Assembly: GCF_003435375.1 (NCBI RefSeq) | Contig: NZ_QWGL01000001.1 | Coordinates: 62,001 to 126,000 of the forward strand | Reading direction: 5' to 3' | Length of the DNA stretch: 64,000 nucleotides | DNA from: Clostridium sp. AM34-11AC | Lineage (GTDB): Bacteria; Bacillota; Clostridia; Lachnospirales; Lachnospiraceae | Shown: positions 29,707 through 37,842 of the stretch, one piece after another | How positions within the stretch are numbered: position 1 is the stretch's first letter | Layout: every line of letters begins with the position of its first letter | The notes under the pieces: model-generated | The model's database searches: none | Told to the model about the DNA's origin: nothing | Seen by the model: only the letters and a program-made list of their open reading frames with translations | Translations under genes and position numbers: made by a program

Positions 29707-29864
29707 TGATTCTTGTTACAGTACACGGGCACTCCTTGCCCGCGCACTGTAACAGGATTTTGCCGATGCTTCGCATTCCGAATCGGCAAAATCCACTACC
29801 ACCACTGTATTGTACGGAATTTTCAGTTCAGAAAATTCCTACCCATGAAAAGTAACTGATTCTT
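29707..29864. mobile_element. Non-autonomous insertion element, family B, with perfect 8-bp target duplication
   Basis: The element is 29715-29856 (142 bp), flanked by perfect direct repeats TGATTCTT (29707-29714 and 29857-29864). Its left end GTTACAGTACACGGGC folds onto its own inner copy (GCGCACTGTAAC); the right end is AAAAGTAAC. It contains the family hairpins GATTTTGCCGAT/AATCGGCAAAATC and GGAATTTTC-AGTTCA-GAAAATTCC. Non-coding. Confidence 0.85.
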
Positions 29865-29869
29865 TTCCC

Positions 29870-29919
29870 AAAACGAAAAAAAGACTCAGAGCAGCCACTT
29901 TGCATGGTCTCTGAGTCTT
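29870..29919 (-). terminator. Terminator of ftsH
   Basis: The stem AAGACTCAGA/TCTGAGTCTT (29881-29919) has a 19-base loop region and is followed on the minus strand by TTTTTTTCG. It lies about 20 bp after the ftsH stop. Confidence 0.85.
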
Positions 29920-29939
29920 CTCACATTGATATACTGCTT

Positions 29940-31790
29940 TTACCGGTTCAGGATCTCCATAAATTCTTCCCCTGTGATTGTCTCCTTCTCGAGAAGATAT
30001 CCGGCAAGTTCGTTTAATTTTGCTGCATGGTCTCTTAAGATTCCCATTGCCTTCTCGTACTGTGCCTTCACGGTAGCGATCACCTCGTCATCGATGGCTT
30101 TCGCTGTCTCCGGTGAGCATGCGAGGGAGGTGTCTCCGCCAAGGTACTGATTCGTCACGGTCTCAAGGGCAACCATACCGAACTGGTCGCTCATACCGTA
30201 GCGGGTCACCATAGCGCGGGCAAGCTTTGTGGCCTGTTCGATATCGTTGGAGGCACCGGTCGTGATAGAGTGGAACATAAATTCTTCCGCCGCACGGCCG
30301 CCGGTCAGGGTTGCGATCTTGTTAAGTGCCTCCTCCTTGCTCATAAGAAGGCGCTCGCCGTCCTCCACCTGCATCGTATAGCCGAGAGCACCCGATGTTC
30401 TCGGAATAATTGTGATCTTGTGGACCGGAGCGGAATTGCTCTGGCACGCAGCCACCAGGGCGTGGCCGATCTCGTGGTAAGCGACGATCCGGCGTTCATT
30501 CTCAGATACGGACGCATTTTTCTTCTGGTAACCGGCAATAACGGTCTCAACGCTCTCCTCCAGATCAGCCTGGGATACAACGCGGCGTCCCATGCGGACG
30601 GCACGGAGCGCGCCCTCGTTGATAATGTTCGCAAGCTCGGCACCGCTGGCTCCGACAGTTGCTCTCGCGATGGCGTTAAAGTCAACGGACTCATCCATCT
30701 TGACATCTTTTCCATGTACCCGAAGGATCGCCTCACGGCCTTTGAGGTCCGGGAGCTCCACCGGGATCCTCCTGTCGAAACGGCCCGGTCTCAAGAGGGC
30801 CTTATCGAGGGTCTCCGGACGGTTTGTGGCCGCCAGGATCACAACACCCTTTCGTCCGTCGAATCCGTCCATCTCTGTAAGAAGCTGGTTTAAGGTCTGC
30901 TCACGCTCATCGTTTCCACCCATGCCGCTTCCGTCACGCTTTTTACCGATGGTATCGATCTCATCGATAAAGACGATACACGGAGCTTTCTCATTTGCCT
31001 GCTTGAAGAGGTCCCGGACCTTTGCGGCACCCATGCCGACGAACATCTCAACGAACTCAGAGCCGGAGATCGAGAAGAACGGAACGTGCGCCTCACCGGC
31101 AACAGCCTTTGCAAGTAATGTTTTACCTGTTCCTGGAGGGCCTACGAGGAGCGCGCCCTTCGGAAGTGTGGCACCGATATCGGAATATTTCTTCGGGTCA
31201 TGAAGGAAATCAACGATCTCCTTTAAGGCGTCTTTCGCCTCCTCCTCACCTGCGACATCCGCAAATGTCACGCCGGTCTCGCTCTCCGCGTAGATCTTTG
31301 CATTCGATTTTCCAAATGTCATCGCGTTTCCGCCCATGCGCTTCGCCATGCTGCGGCTTAAGAGCTGTCCGATCGCGATCATGATCATGAACGGAAGGAT
31401 CCAGTTCACGAAAATATTCATGATCGCTGACTCTTTTCTCGGAATCACTTTATCGAATGTGACGCCCTTGCTGTACAGGCGATCTGTCAGATCCGGGTCA
31501 TCCCAGAGTCCTGTCTTGTAGACCTGCTCTTTTCCATTGCTGTCTTTCGCGATAAACATGTACTCGCCGTTCGTGTCATCTTTCTCTACCTGTGTGACCT
31601 GGTTATTGTCTACCATAGCCAGAAATTCGTTGTAGCCGACTTCCTTTACCTGGCTTTTCAGTGCGGACGGGAATACGAGTCCATTCAACAGGACCGTGAT
31701 GACCAGAATCATGATCATATAATAGAAAAATCCCTTAAATGAATTGAGATCATTCGGGTTCGGCTTTTTTCCGCCGTCTTTTGTACCCAT
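29940..31790 (-). CDS. ftsH: ATP-dependent zinc metalloprotease FtsH
   Basis: A 616-residue membrane-bound AAA protease for quality control of membrane and short-lived cytoplasmic proteins. It has two transmembrane segments (about 20-38 and 107-127) around an extracytoplasmic domain. The AAA module carries Walker [17 protein letters not shown], Walker [12 protein letters not shown], and the second region of homology ([21 protein letters not shown]). The zinc site HEIGH and the downstream Asp ([16 protein letters not shown]) complete the protease domain. Length is normal. A candidate promoter lies at 31931-31959. It does not follow tilS/hpt here, as it often does in Firmicutes. Confidence 0.98.
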   Translation of the reverse strand: MGTKDGGKKPNPNDLNSFKGFFYYMIMILVITVLLNGLVFPSALKSQVKEVGYNEFLAMVDNNQVTQVEKDDTNGEYMFIAKDSNGKEQVYKTGLWDDPDLTDRLYSKGVTFDKVIPRKESAIMNIFVNWILPFMIMIAIGQLLSRSMAKRMGGNAMTFGKSNAKIYAESETGVTFADVAGEEEAKDALKEIVDFLHDPKKYSDIGATLPKGALLVGPPGTGKTLLAKAVAGEAHVPFFSISGSEFVEMFVGMGAAKVRDLFKQANEKAPCIVFIDEIDTIGKKRDGSGMGGNDEREQTLNQLLTEMDGFDGRKGVVILAATNRPETLDKALLRPGRFDRRIPVELPDLKGREAILRVHGKDVKMDESVDFNAIARATVGASGAELANIINEGALRAVRMGRRVVSQADLEESVETVIAGYQKKNASVSENERRIVAYHEIGHALVAACQSNSAPVHKITIIPRTSGALGYTMQVEDGERLLMSKEEALNKIATLTGGRAAEEFMFHSITTGASNDIEQATKLARAMVTRYGMSDQFGMVALETVTNQYLGGDTSLACSPETAKAIDDEVIATVKAQYEKAMGILRDHAAKLNELAGYLLEKETITGEEFMEILNR

Positions 31791-31930
31791 ACGTCTGCCT
31801 CCTTGATTTTCATTTTTCTGCAGAGCTTTTCATCGCATCCGAGCCTCTGCTGTTACTTTTTCTGCCTTTTACATGCTTTGTTTTCTGAAGATCTGCGTGA
31901 GATGACACCCTGTCATTTCATGTGATATTT

Positions 31931-31959
31931 ATCCTATATCAGGAAACATTGAAAGTCAA
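31931..31959 (-). promoter_or_regulatory. Candidate promoter of ftsH
   Basis: On the minus strand TTGACT (31954-31959) and TAGGAT (31931-31936) are 17 bp apart, upstream of ftsH. It is divergent from the T-box promoter at 32066-32094. Confidence 0.5.
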
Positions 31960-32065
31960 TGGAATTTATGGAAGTTTCTGAAATGTTATATTTTTTTTAG
32001 AAATTACCATTTTTCTTTCTGTCCGGCAGAGTTTGCAGGTTTCCAAACTTTTTTTATTGTTCTTC

Positions 32066-32094
32066 TTGACAAACAATCCTTTTCGTACTATGAT
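32066..32094 (+). promoter_or_regulatory. Promoter of the T-box leader and trp transporter
   Basis: TTGACA (32066-32071) and TATGAT (32089-32094) are 17 bp apart, so transcription would start near 32101, just before stem I of the T-box. Confidence 0.85.
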
Positions 32095-32100
32095 ACCCAT

Positions 32101-32390
32101 AACCAAACAAGAAAAACCGTTGAGAAAGAGGAGTACATTTTCGATCGTGTTTTCACAGAGAGCTGCAGGCGGTGGGATTGCAGTATTGCACTGGAAATGG
32201 AATGGACTTTCGAGGGCAGTCCTGAATTTTAGTATGGACTGACGGCTACCGCAGTCGTTAAGAGAGCGGCGTATATGTTGGTATACGAAAAAAGCGGACC
32301 GAAAGGTCAAATTGAGTGGCACCGCGGATATGAAATTCGTCTCAAGCATCAGATTTTAAATCGATATCTGATACTTGGGATTTTTTTTTT
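32101..32390 (+). promoter_or_regulatory. T-box riboswitch, tryptophan-specific
   Basis: The leader shows the class hallmarks: AGGAGTA near the base of stem I, the AGAGAG...GGTG distal elements (32157-32175), a specifier context GAATGGACTTTCGAG in which UGG at 32203-32205 fits the specifier codon (Trp), and the T-box core TGGCACCGCGG at 32317-32327. A terminator follows (arms TCTCAAGCATCAGAT and ATCTGATACTTGGGA, 32340-32380) with ten T residues (32381-32390). Uncharged tRNA-Trp should stabilise the antiterminator and allow transcription of the downstream transporter. The specifier is read by eye from alignment of conserved positions. Confidence 0.9.
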
Positions 32391-32545
32391 ACAAAAATAA
32401 GTACTCTGCACCGTACAACATCCCGATCCCCAAAAACCTTCGCTCCACACCTCCAACAACTACTCGGCAAAACGGCGGTCACCGCAACAGGACCTGCCGC
32501 AGCTGCAAAACATCTTTATCAAAAGTAGAAGAGGAGAACAAAATT

Positions 32546-33643
32546 ATGAAAAAATCAATCAAAGCAATCATCGCAGCAACCTTCACCGCAGCACTCCTTG
32601 CAGGCTGCTCTTCTAACACAGCTTCCACCACAACAGCTGCTGAGACAACGACAGCCACAGCAACAGAAGCTGCCGCAGAGACAACAACGGCTGAATCCGC
32701 AGACGCAGCAGATACAGCTCTTGCAGACGGTTCCTACACCATCGGCATCAACCAGTTCGCAGTCCACGGCTCTCTCGACAACTGCCGCGAAGGCTTCCTC
32801 GAGGGGCTTGCAGAGAACGGTATCGTTGAAGGAAAGAACCTTACCGTATTAGAGGAGAACGCGCAGGCTGACCCAGGGTTAGCAGCACAGATCAGCACAA
32901 ACTTCGCCGGACAGAAGGTGGACCTCATCTGCGCGATCGCAACACCGAGCGCCCAGAGCGCATACAGCGTCGGCAGAAAGAACGACATCCCGGTCATCTA
33001 TACAGCCGTTACGGATCCGGTTGCAGCTGAGCTTGCAAACGCTGACGGAACTCCGGTTGGCGAAGTGACAGGTACCAGCGACAAGCTTCCGGTCGAGCAG
33101 CAGCTCGAAATGATCCGCGCGATCCTTCCGGATGCGAAAAAGATTGGAATCATGTATACAACAAGCGAAGTAAACTCCGCTTCCACTCTGGCTGAGTACA
33201 AGGAAAAAGCCGCTGACTACGGTTTCGAGATCGTTGAGTCCGGCGTTTCCTCCACAGCAGACATTCCACTCGCTGCTGACAGCCTCTTAGAGCAGGTCGA
33301 CTGCTTAAACAACTTAACAGATAACACCGTCGTTGCCTCCCTTCCGCTGATCCTTTCCAAGGCAAATGCGAAAAACATCCCGGTATTCGGAAGTGAGATC
33401 GAGCAGGTCAAGATCGGCTGCCTCGCTGCTATGGGACTTGACTATGTAGATCTTGGAAAGCAGACAGGACGCATGGCTGCAGAAGTTTTAAAGGGCGAGA
33501 AGAAAGCAAGTGAACTGAACTTCGAGGTGATCGAGACTGCTGCTTTCTACGGAAACTCCAAAGTCGCTGAGGATCTTGGAATCACTTTCCCGGAGAATCT
33601 TGCTTCCAACGCAAAAGAGTTATTCACTGAGATCACACAGTAA
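32546..33643 (+). CDS. trpX: ABC transporter substrate-binding lipoprotein, tryptophan transporter type
   Basis: A 365-residue lipoprotein. The signal peptide ends in the lipobox LLAGCSS (Cys near residue 20), followed by an Ala/Thr/Glu-rich linker to about residue 60. The binding domain has the periplasmic-binding fold of the ABC_sub_bind (PF04392) family: YTIGINQFAVHGSLDNCREG, DLICAIATPSAQSAY, GEVTGTSDKLPVEQQL, KKIGIMYTTSEVNS and FGSEIEQVKIGCLA. The ATG at 32546 follows AGAGGAGA; the longer frame crosses the T-box terminator. The Trp T-box upstream and the permease and ATPase genes downstream identify it as TrpX of a TrpXYZ-like system; substrate assignment rests on the specifier codon. Confidence 0.88.
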   Translation: MKKSIKAIIAATFTAALLAGCSSNTASTTTAAETTTATATEAAAETTTAESADAADTALADGSYTIGINQFAVHGSLDNCREGFLEGLAENGIVEGKNLTVLEENAQADPGLAAQISTNFAGQKVDLICAIATPSAQSAYSVGRKNDIPVIYTAVTDPVAAELANADGTPVGEVTGTSDKLPVEQQLEMIRAILPDAKKIGIMYTTSEVNSASTLAEYKEKAADYGFEIVESGVSSTADIPLAADSLLEQVDCLNNLTDNTVVASLPLILSKANAKNIPVFGSEIEQVKIGCLAAMGLDYVDLGKQTGRMAAEVLKGEKKASELNFEVIETAAFYGNSKVAEDLGITFPENLASNAKELFTEITQ

Positions 33644-33648
33644 TCCAA

Positions 33649-33797
33649 CAAATTTCGTAACTGTTCAGCAACTCACGGTTACGCGCAAAAATCCATTCCA
33701 AATCGGCTGTGCCGATAGGATTTTTGCCTTATAGTCTGAGTTTTCTTACGGTCAGTGCAGTAAATGCGCAGACCCACCTGAACAGTTACCAACTTTC
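33649..33797. mobile_element. Insertion element family A inside the trp transporter operon
   Basis: The element is 33657-33789 (133 bp), with ends GTAACTGTTCAG and CTGAACAGTTAC (12-bp perfect inverted repeats). The flanks CAAATTTC (33649-33656) and CAACTTTC (33790-33797) match at 7 of 8 positions, the trace of an 8-bp target duplication. A stem GCAAAAATCC...GGATTTTTGC surrounds ATCGGC-TGT-GCCGAT. It lies between the substrate-binding protein and permease genes. Confidence 0.8.
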
Positions 33798-33846
33798 ATC
33801 CACTTTTAATAAGGAAGTCGGATGATCGGCAACATAAACCATCATG

Positions 33847-33879
33847 GTCCGGCAAAGCGATTTTCCGCTTCTGCCGGAC
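33847..33879 (+). terminator. Intra-operon hairpin between trpX and trpY genes
   Basis: The stem GTCCGGCAAAGCG/CGCTTCTGCCGGAC has an 8-base region between the arms and a weak T run (TTTGC). It may attenuate read-through or protect the trpX transcript, which would raise binding protein over permease. It lies about 60 bp before the permease start. Confidence 0.5.
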
Positions 33880-33936
33880 TTTGCAGCAACATGTAACTGC
33901 GGGATTTTCCCCAGTTACTGATTTTCGGAGGATATC

Positions 33937-34827
33937 ATGGCAATCTTATTAGGAATCTTTGAGGAAGGGCTGATCTACGCGATCATGGCCCTGGGCGTTT
34001 ACATCACCTACAAGATCCTGGACTTCCCGGATCTGTCGGTTGACGGAACTTTCCCTCTGGGCGCAGCGCTGACCGCGGGACTGATCGTAAAAGGAGTTTC
34101 CCCTGTATGGGCACTTCCGCTCTCCTTCTTTGCGGGTGTTCTCGCCGGATGCGTGACCGGTGTCATTCATGTAAAATGTAAGGTCCGCGACCTGTTTTCC
34201 GGTATCATTGTCATGACAGCTCTCTACTCCGTAAACTTAAGGATCGCCGGAATGAAGGCAAACCTTCCCTTCCTGTCCCAGGATACGATCTTTGACAATG
34301 AGTGGACCAGGAACAGTCTTCCGGCATCCGTAAGACCGTACATTGTTGTGATCATTCTGGCTGTGATCGCTCTGATCTGCAAGTTCGTTCTCGACTGGTA
34401 CTTAAATACGAGATCCGGCTATCTTCTCCGGGCAGCCGGTGACAATGATGCTCTTGTTACATCTCTGGCAGAAGACAAAGGCCGGGTGAAGATCATCGGC
34501 CTTGCGATCGCCAACGGATTCGCCGCTCTCGCAGGCGGAGTGCTCGCCCAGAAGCAGGCGTTCTTCGACATCTCCATCGGAACCGGAACCATGGTCTTCG
34601 GTCTCGCAAGCGTGATTCTCGGAACACAGCTGTTCCACCGCTTCGGAAAGCTGAAGGCAACCACCGCTGTTATCGCAGGCGCAATTCTCTATAAAGCGTG
34701 TGTCGCTTTCGTTATTTCCATGCGGATCGTAAAGGCGACCGACCTGAAACTTATCACTGCGGCAATTCTTCTTCTGATCCTGATCGTCAGTGATTCCATG
34801 AAGAGAAAGGGGGCACACCATGCTTGA
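33937..34827 (+). CDS. trpY: ABC transporter permease, tryptophan transporter type
   Basis: A 296-residue inner-membrane permease with about eight to nine hydrophobic segments. The start LLGIFEEGLIYAIMALGVYI and the motif TYKILDFPDLSVDGTFPLGAA are typical of the BPD_transp_2 (LivH/LivM-like) group paired with ABC_sub_bind proteins; the loop DNDALVTSLAEDKGRVKIIGLAIANG is the ATPase-contact region. It overlaps the next gene by 8 bp, showing translational coupling. An ABC transporter with one permease gene is expected to use a homodimer. The AGGATATC-type ribosome site (CGGAGGATATC) precedes the ATG. Confidence 0.9.
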   Translation: MAILLGIFEEGLIYAIMALGVYITYKILDFPDLSVDGTFPLGAALTAGLIVKGVSPVWALPLSFFAGVLAGCVTGVIHVKCKVRDLFSGIIVMTALYSVNLRIAGMKANLPFLSQDTIFDNEWTRNSLPASVRPYIVVIILAVIALICKFVLDWYLNTRSGYLLRAAGDNDALVTSLAEDKGRVKIIGLAIANGFAALAGGVLAQKQAFFDISIGTGTMVFGLASVILGTQLFHRFGKLKATTAVIAGAILYKACVAFVISMRIVKATDLKLITAAILLLILIVSDSMKRKGAHHA

Positions 34828-35593
34828 GTTAAAAAACATCAGTAAATATTACAACGCAGGCACTGTAAATGAAATGTGCCTCTTTAACGATTTCAACCTC
34901 AGCATTGATGACGGCGAGTTTGTTTCCGTTGTCGGCAGCAACGGATCCGGCAAAACATCCATGTTGAATCTGATCTGCGGCAGCATTCCGGTGGATTCCG
35001 GCACCATCGTCATGGGCGGAACCGATATCACAAAAATGCCGGAGTACAAGCGCCAGCGCCGCATCGGCCGCGTCTACCAGCACCCGGCGATGGGAACCTG
35101 TCCGAATATGACGATCCTCGAGAATATGGCTCTCGCGGACAATAAGGGAAAGCCGTTCAATCTTCTCCCCGGAACAAATAAGGCCCGCATTGACTTCTAC
35201 CGCGACCAGTTGAAAATCCTCGGTCTCGGTCTTGAAGATAAGATGGGTGTAAAAGTCGGTGTTCTCTCCGGTGGACAGCGTCAGGCGATGGCTCTTTTAA
35301 TGTCAACCATGACTCCCATCGAATTTCTGATTCTTGATGAGCACACGGCCGCCCTCGACCCGAAGACGGCAGATATCATTATGGAACTGACCGGAAAGAT
35401 CGTTGCGGAAAAGCACCTGACGACCATTATGGTCACACATAACCTCCGGTTCGCTGTAGAGTACGGAAACCGTCTTCTGATGATGCATCAAGGGCATGCG
35501 GTCATGGATAAAAAAGGCGAGGAAAAGGCGAACACGAAGGTGGATGATATCCTTGACATGTTTAACGCGATCAGTATTGAGTGCGGCAACTAA
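34820..35593 (+). CDS. trpZ: ABC transporter ATP-binding protein, tryptophan transporter type
   Basis: A 257-residue ABC ATPase. Walker A GSNGSGKTSMLNL (near residue 40), the Q-loop region RRIGRVYQHP, the signature LSGGQRQAMALLM and Walker B FLILDEHTAALDP with the switch His in VTHNLRFAVEYG are all intact. It powers uptake by the TrpX/TrpY pair at the membrane. It starts inside the end of the permease gene (8-bp overlap). A strong terminator follows at 35666-35709. Confidence 0.93.
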   Translation: MLELKNISKYYNAGTVNEMCLFNDFNLSIDDGEFVSVVGSNGSGKTSMLNLICGSIPVDSGTIVMGGTDITKMPEYKRQRRIGRVYQHPAMGTCPNMTILENMALADNKGKPFNLLPGTNKARIDFYRDQLKILGLGLEDKMGVKVGVLSGGQRQAMALLMSTMTPIEFLILDEHTAALDPKTADIIMELTGKIVAEKHLTTIMVTHNLRFAVEYGNRLLMMHQGHAVMDKKGEEKANTKVDDILDMFNAISIECGN

Positions 35594-35918
35594 TGCGCAC
35601 CTCGCGCGGACGCTTGTGACAGTCTACATCTTCGCGCGAGTGCGCATCATTGGCACGTTAGTGCCTTTTGTGTAATAGGGAATTCCTCAGAATTTCCTGT
35701 TACACAAAAAAGAGCTGTATGCGGCTGGAACTGGGATGACCAGTTTTCGAGGCATATGGCTCTTTTAGTTTTTTGGGGTGTTGACTCATTGAGTCGAATC
35801 GCTCACTCGCAAACACGCGCTTCGCGCTCGTTTGTCTGCTTCGCAGACAGTTTGCTCGTTAGCGGCGCAGGAAAAACAAATGTCGCCGGAGGCGCCGCTT
35901 GTTTTTCCTCTGCGCTCG
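35594..35918. other. Convergent intergenic region, dense in hairpins
   Basis: Between trpZ (plus) and the MATE gene (minus). It contains GCGCAC...GTGCGC (35596-35646), the terminator at 35666-35709, and from 35775 a chain of inverted repeats: GACTCATTGAGTC, CGCGCTTCGCGC, GTCTGCTTCGCAGAC, and GCGCAGGAAAAACAA paired with TTGTTTTTCCTCTGCGC (about 35865-35925). The last one overlaps the end of the MATE gene and may terminate it. No coding sequence is apparent. Confidence 0.55.
35666..35711 (+). terminator. Terminator of the trp transporter operon
   Basis: The arms TTTTGTGTAA and TTACACAAAA enclose a second stem GGGAATTCC/GAATTTCC. The structure is AT-rich at its base and T/A-rich on both sides, as for bidirectional terminators. 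Confidence 0.7.
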
Positions 35919-37298
35919 CTATATCTTTATTTTCGTCCACTTTCCACTCTTAAATCTCCAGTTCGTCAGGCACACTCTCACGATCTGGTCGCACACGATT
36001 CCGAGCCAGATACCGACAACTCCAATCTCCAGTACATAGCAGAACAGGTACGCACAGGACGGGCGGACGATGGTGATGCTGAGGGTCGAAGCACAGGTGG
36101 TGAACACCACATCTCCCGCACCCCTGAGGCAACCCATGTAAATGACCTGGGAGATCTGCAGGAGTACGATCACAGTCATGACCTGCATGATCCGGACACC
36201 CATGGCGATAATATCTTCCTCAACAAAGTACAGGTGAAAATACCAGTTTCCTAACGTCAGGTACAGGATCGACAATACGATGGAGATCATGTTTCCGATC
36301 CTCTGGCAGATTGTTCCATACATGACCGCCAGATCCGGGCGCTTCTCCCCGAGACTCCGCCCGCAGAGCGCAACGGCAGCCACCTGCATGCCGTCGCCGA
36401 AGGAGAATGACAGGTTCATGACATTCATGGCCACCTGGTGCGCCGCGTAGGCCGAGGTTCCTAGTCTCGCCGCCATGATCGATACAAGAAGGAAACCGGT
36501 CCGCATGAACACCTGCTCGATGAAAACGCTGGAGGCGATCTTTGCCATATTCTTTGCCGGTTCCAGGGTGATGCGGACGCGCTCTTTTATAATGTAGGGA
36601 ATGCTGACAAAATTGTCTTTCGGGATCAGGGAGCAGATGCTCATAATGCAGGCAACCACGGTTCCAAATACAGTCGCCAGAGCCGCGCCCGCGATTCCCA
36701 TCGCCGGAAAGCCAAGATGACCCTGAATCAGGAGATAATTTCCGATCATATTGACCACGTTAGAAGTCACGTTGGTTCGCATGGCGATCTTCGTGTTTCC
36801 GGCACCGCGCTGGGAGGCGTTGATGGCCATGGAGATGATATTGAAGATCATGCCGCCCATGATGATCCGGAAATACAGGACCGCGCTCTCCTGAGTGTCC
36901 TCGTTGGCACCGCAGAAGCGGATGATCGGTTCCGCAAAAACCACCGCCGCTATGCTGATCAAAATTCCGACAACGACTGTGAAGATCAGCGCCATCAGGA
37001 GAACCTGGTTCGCGCCGATCCGGTCTTTCTCACCGCGACGTCTCGCCACCAGGGCAGATACGGATACATTCATGGCGATAAAGATACACAAGCCGATGAA
37101 TTTCGGCTGCGTTGTCAGACCTACTGCCGCCACCGCGTATGCGCCGATGGAGCTCACCATCAGCGAGTCCACCATGCCCGCCAGGGCAATAAAAAAGGAC
37201 TCCATCACCGCAGGCCAAGCCATCTGGAATGCGATCTGGTATCCTTGTTTTCCTCCACCCATAAATTTCTGAAGTCTCGTCTTTTCGTTTTCCGGCAT
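35919..37298 (-). CDS. MATE family efflux transporter
   Basis: A 459-residue multidrug and toxin extrusion protein with twelve hydrophobic segments in two halves. Characteristic are AWPAVMESFFIALAGMVDSLM in TM1, MNVSVSALVARRRGEKD after TM2-3, and GAGNTKIAMRTN in the first half; the second half repeats the pattern (QVAMNVMNLSFSFGDGMQVAAVALCGR, GCLRGAGDVVFTT). It exports cationic drugs or metabolites with Na+ or H+. The start at 37298 has AGGAG 8 bases before it; ATG 37304 is an alternative. A promoter (TTGATT 37399-37404, TATAAT 37376-37381, 17-bp spacer) lies upstream. Confidence 0.93.
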   Translation of the reverse strand: MPENEKTRLQKFMGGGKQGYQIAFQMAWPAVMESFFIALAGMVDSLMVSSIGAYAVAAVGLTTQPKFIGLCIFIAMNVSVSALVARRRGEKDRIGANQVLLMALIFTVVVGILISIAAVVFAEPIIRFCGANEDTQESAVLYFRIIMGGMIFNIISMAINASQRGAGNTKIAMRTNVTSNVVNMIGNYLLIQGHLGFPAMGIAGAALATVFGTVVACIMSICSLIPKDNFVSIPYIIKERVRITLEPAKNMAKIASSVFIEQVFMRTGFLLVSIMAARLGTSAYAAHQVAMNVMNLSFSFGDGMQVAAVALCGRSLGEKRPDLAVMYGTICQRIGNMISIVLSILYLTLGNWYFHLYFVEEDIIAMGVRIMQVMTVIVLLQISQVIYMGCLRGAGDVVFTTCASTLSITIVRPSCAYLFCYVLEIGVVGIWLGIVCDQIVRVCLTNWRFKSGKWTKIKI

Positions 37299-37375
37299 TC
37301 TCATCACTCCTGTATGTCTGCTTTTGGCATCTTTAAAATATTTTTCGGTGTGTTGCTCTGATTCTTATTAGATTT

Positions 37376-37404
37376 ATTATACAATACGGTGAATGTAAAA
37401 TCAA
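37376..37404 (-). promoter_or_regulatory. Promoter of the MATE gene
   Basis: On the minus strand TTGATT (37399-37404) and TATAAT (37376-37381) are separated by 17 bp, about 80 bp before the MATE start codon. Confidence 0.65.
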
Positions 37405-37490
37405 AGTAAAAATTAGTAACTGTGAAGGTACCGAATTTCTAACATTGAGGGCGTAAACAGTAACGGTACCGAACAGTTACAATAAATATA

Positions 37491-37639
37491 GTTTTATGGT
37501 AACTATTCAGTACCTTCATAGTTACGTGCAAAAATCCATTCCAGATCAGCTTCGCTGATGGGATTTTTGCCTTCCAGCCTATGTTTTCTTACGGTCAGCG
37601 CAGCAAGTGCGCAGACCTACTGAACAGTTACGTTTTATG
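37491..37639. mobile_element. Insertion element family A with perfect 8-bp target duplication and known empty site
   Basis: The element is 37499-37631 (133 bp), flanked by perfect GTTTTATG repeats (37491-37498 and 37632-37639). Its ends are GTAACTATTCAGTA and the near-inverse TACTGAACAGTTAC. The duplicated toxin module downstream carries the uninterrupted site (AATATAGTTTTATGTAATC around 38287-38305), which proves the element boundaries and the insertion. It sits just upstream of the first toxin promoter. Confidence 0.95.
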
Positions 37640-37644
37640 TAATC

Positions 37645-37673
37645 TTGCTTCATCAGCACTTTTATCGTACAAT
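37645..37673 (+). promoter_or_regulatory. Promoter of small toxin-like gene 1
   Basis: TTGCTT (37645-37650) and TACAAT (37668-37673) are 17 bp apart. The family A element ends only 13 bp before the -35 box. Transcription would start near 37680. Confidence 0.75.
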
Positions 37674-37694
37674 TATTATGTTGTCCAACCGATA

Positions 37695-37706
37695 CCCGGC
37701 AACGGG
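37695..37706 (+). promoter_or_regulatory. Hairpin abutting the toxin 1 ribosome site
   Basis: CCCG-GCAA-CGGG overlaps the beginning of the GGGAGGAGG ribosome site. The second module has the same stem with a different loop (CCCG-GTAG-CGGG, 38357-38368). A leader hairpin that hides part of the ribosome site is a known feature of Fst-type toxin mRNAs; here it is inferred. Confidence 0.5.
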
Positions 37707-37720
37707 AGGAGGTGGGTCTT

Positions 37721-37807
37721 TTGAATTTGATACTTTCGTTTCTTGTCTCCTGTGCGGCTGGTGTAGCCTGCCACTACATCATCAAATGGTTAGATGGAGA
37801 CAAGTAG
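37721..37807 (+). CDS. Fst-like type I toxin peptide, copy 1
   Basis: A 28-residue peptide read from a TTG start: (M)NLILSFLVSCAAGVACHY then IIKWLDGDK. One hydrophobic transmembrane segment (residues 3-21) is followed by a charged tail with the Trp-Leu pair, the layout of Fst-superfamily toxins (membrane helix, then WLxxxxx charged tail). A strong GGGAGGAGGTG site lies 8 bases upstream. A convergent antisense RNA promoter, a shared bidirectional terminator and an 18-nt direct repeat over the start codon complete the type I toxin-antitoxin architecture. Toxicity is inference; a small regulatory membrane peptide is an alternative. It is too short for automatic gene callers. Confidence 0.8.
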   Translation: MNLILSFLVSCAAGVACHYIIKWLDGDK

Positions 37808-37820
37808 GGCAACACTAGCC

Positions 37821-37840
37821 TGGTGGTTTCTTATCCACCA
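37821..37840 (+). other. Conserved small hairpin after the toxin stop codon
   Basis: TGGTGG-N8-CCACCA lies 13 bases after the stop in module 1 and is repeated at the same place in module 2. It may guide mRNA folding or interaction with the antisense RNA. Confidence 0.45.
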
Positions 37841-37842
37841 TA

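Noticed and set aside
28355..31790. ftsH, zinc-ribbon gene and rpoBC as one operon
   Set aside because: Strong terminators follow ftsH and the zinc-ribbon gene, and rpoB has its own promoter, so they are separate units.
31966..32349. 127-residue minus-strand open frame opposite the T-box leader
   Set aside because: It lies entirely across the T-box and its promoter, has no ribosome site and no protein-like composition. The RNA structure explains the sequence.
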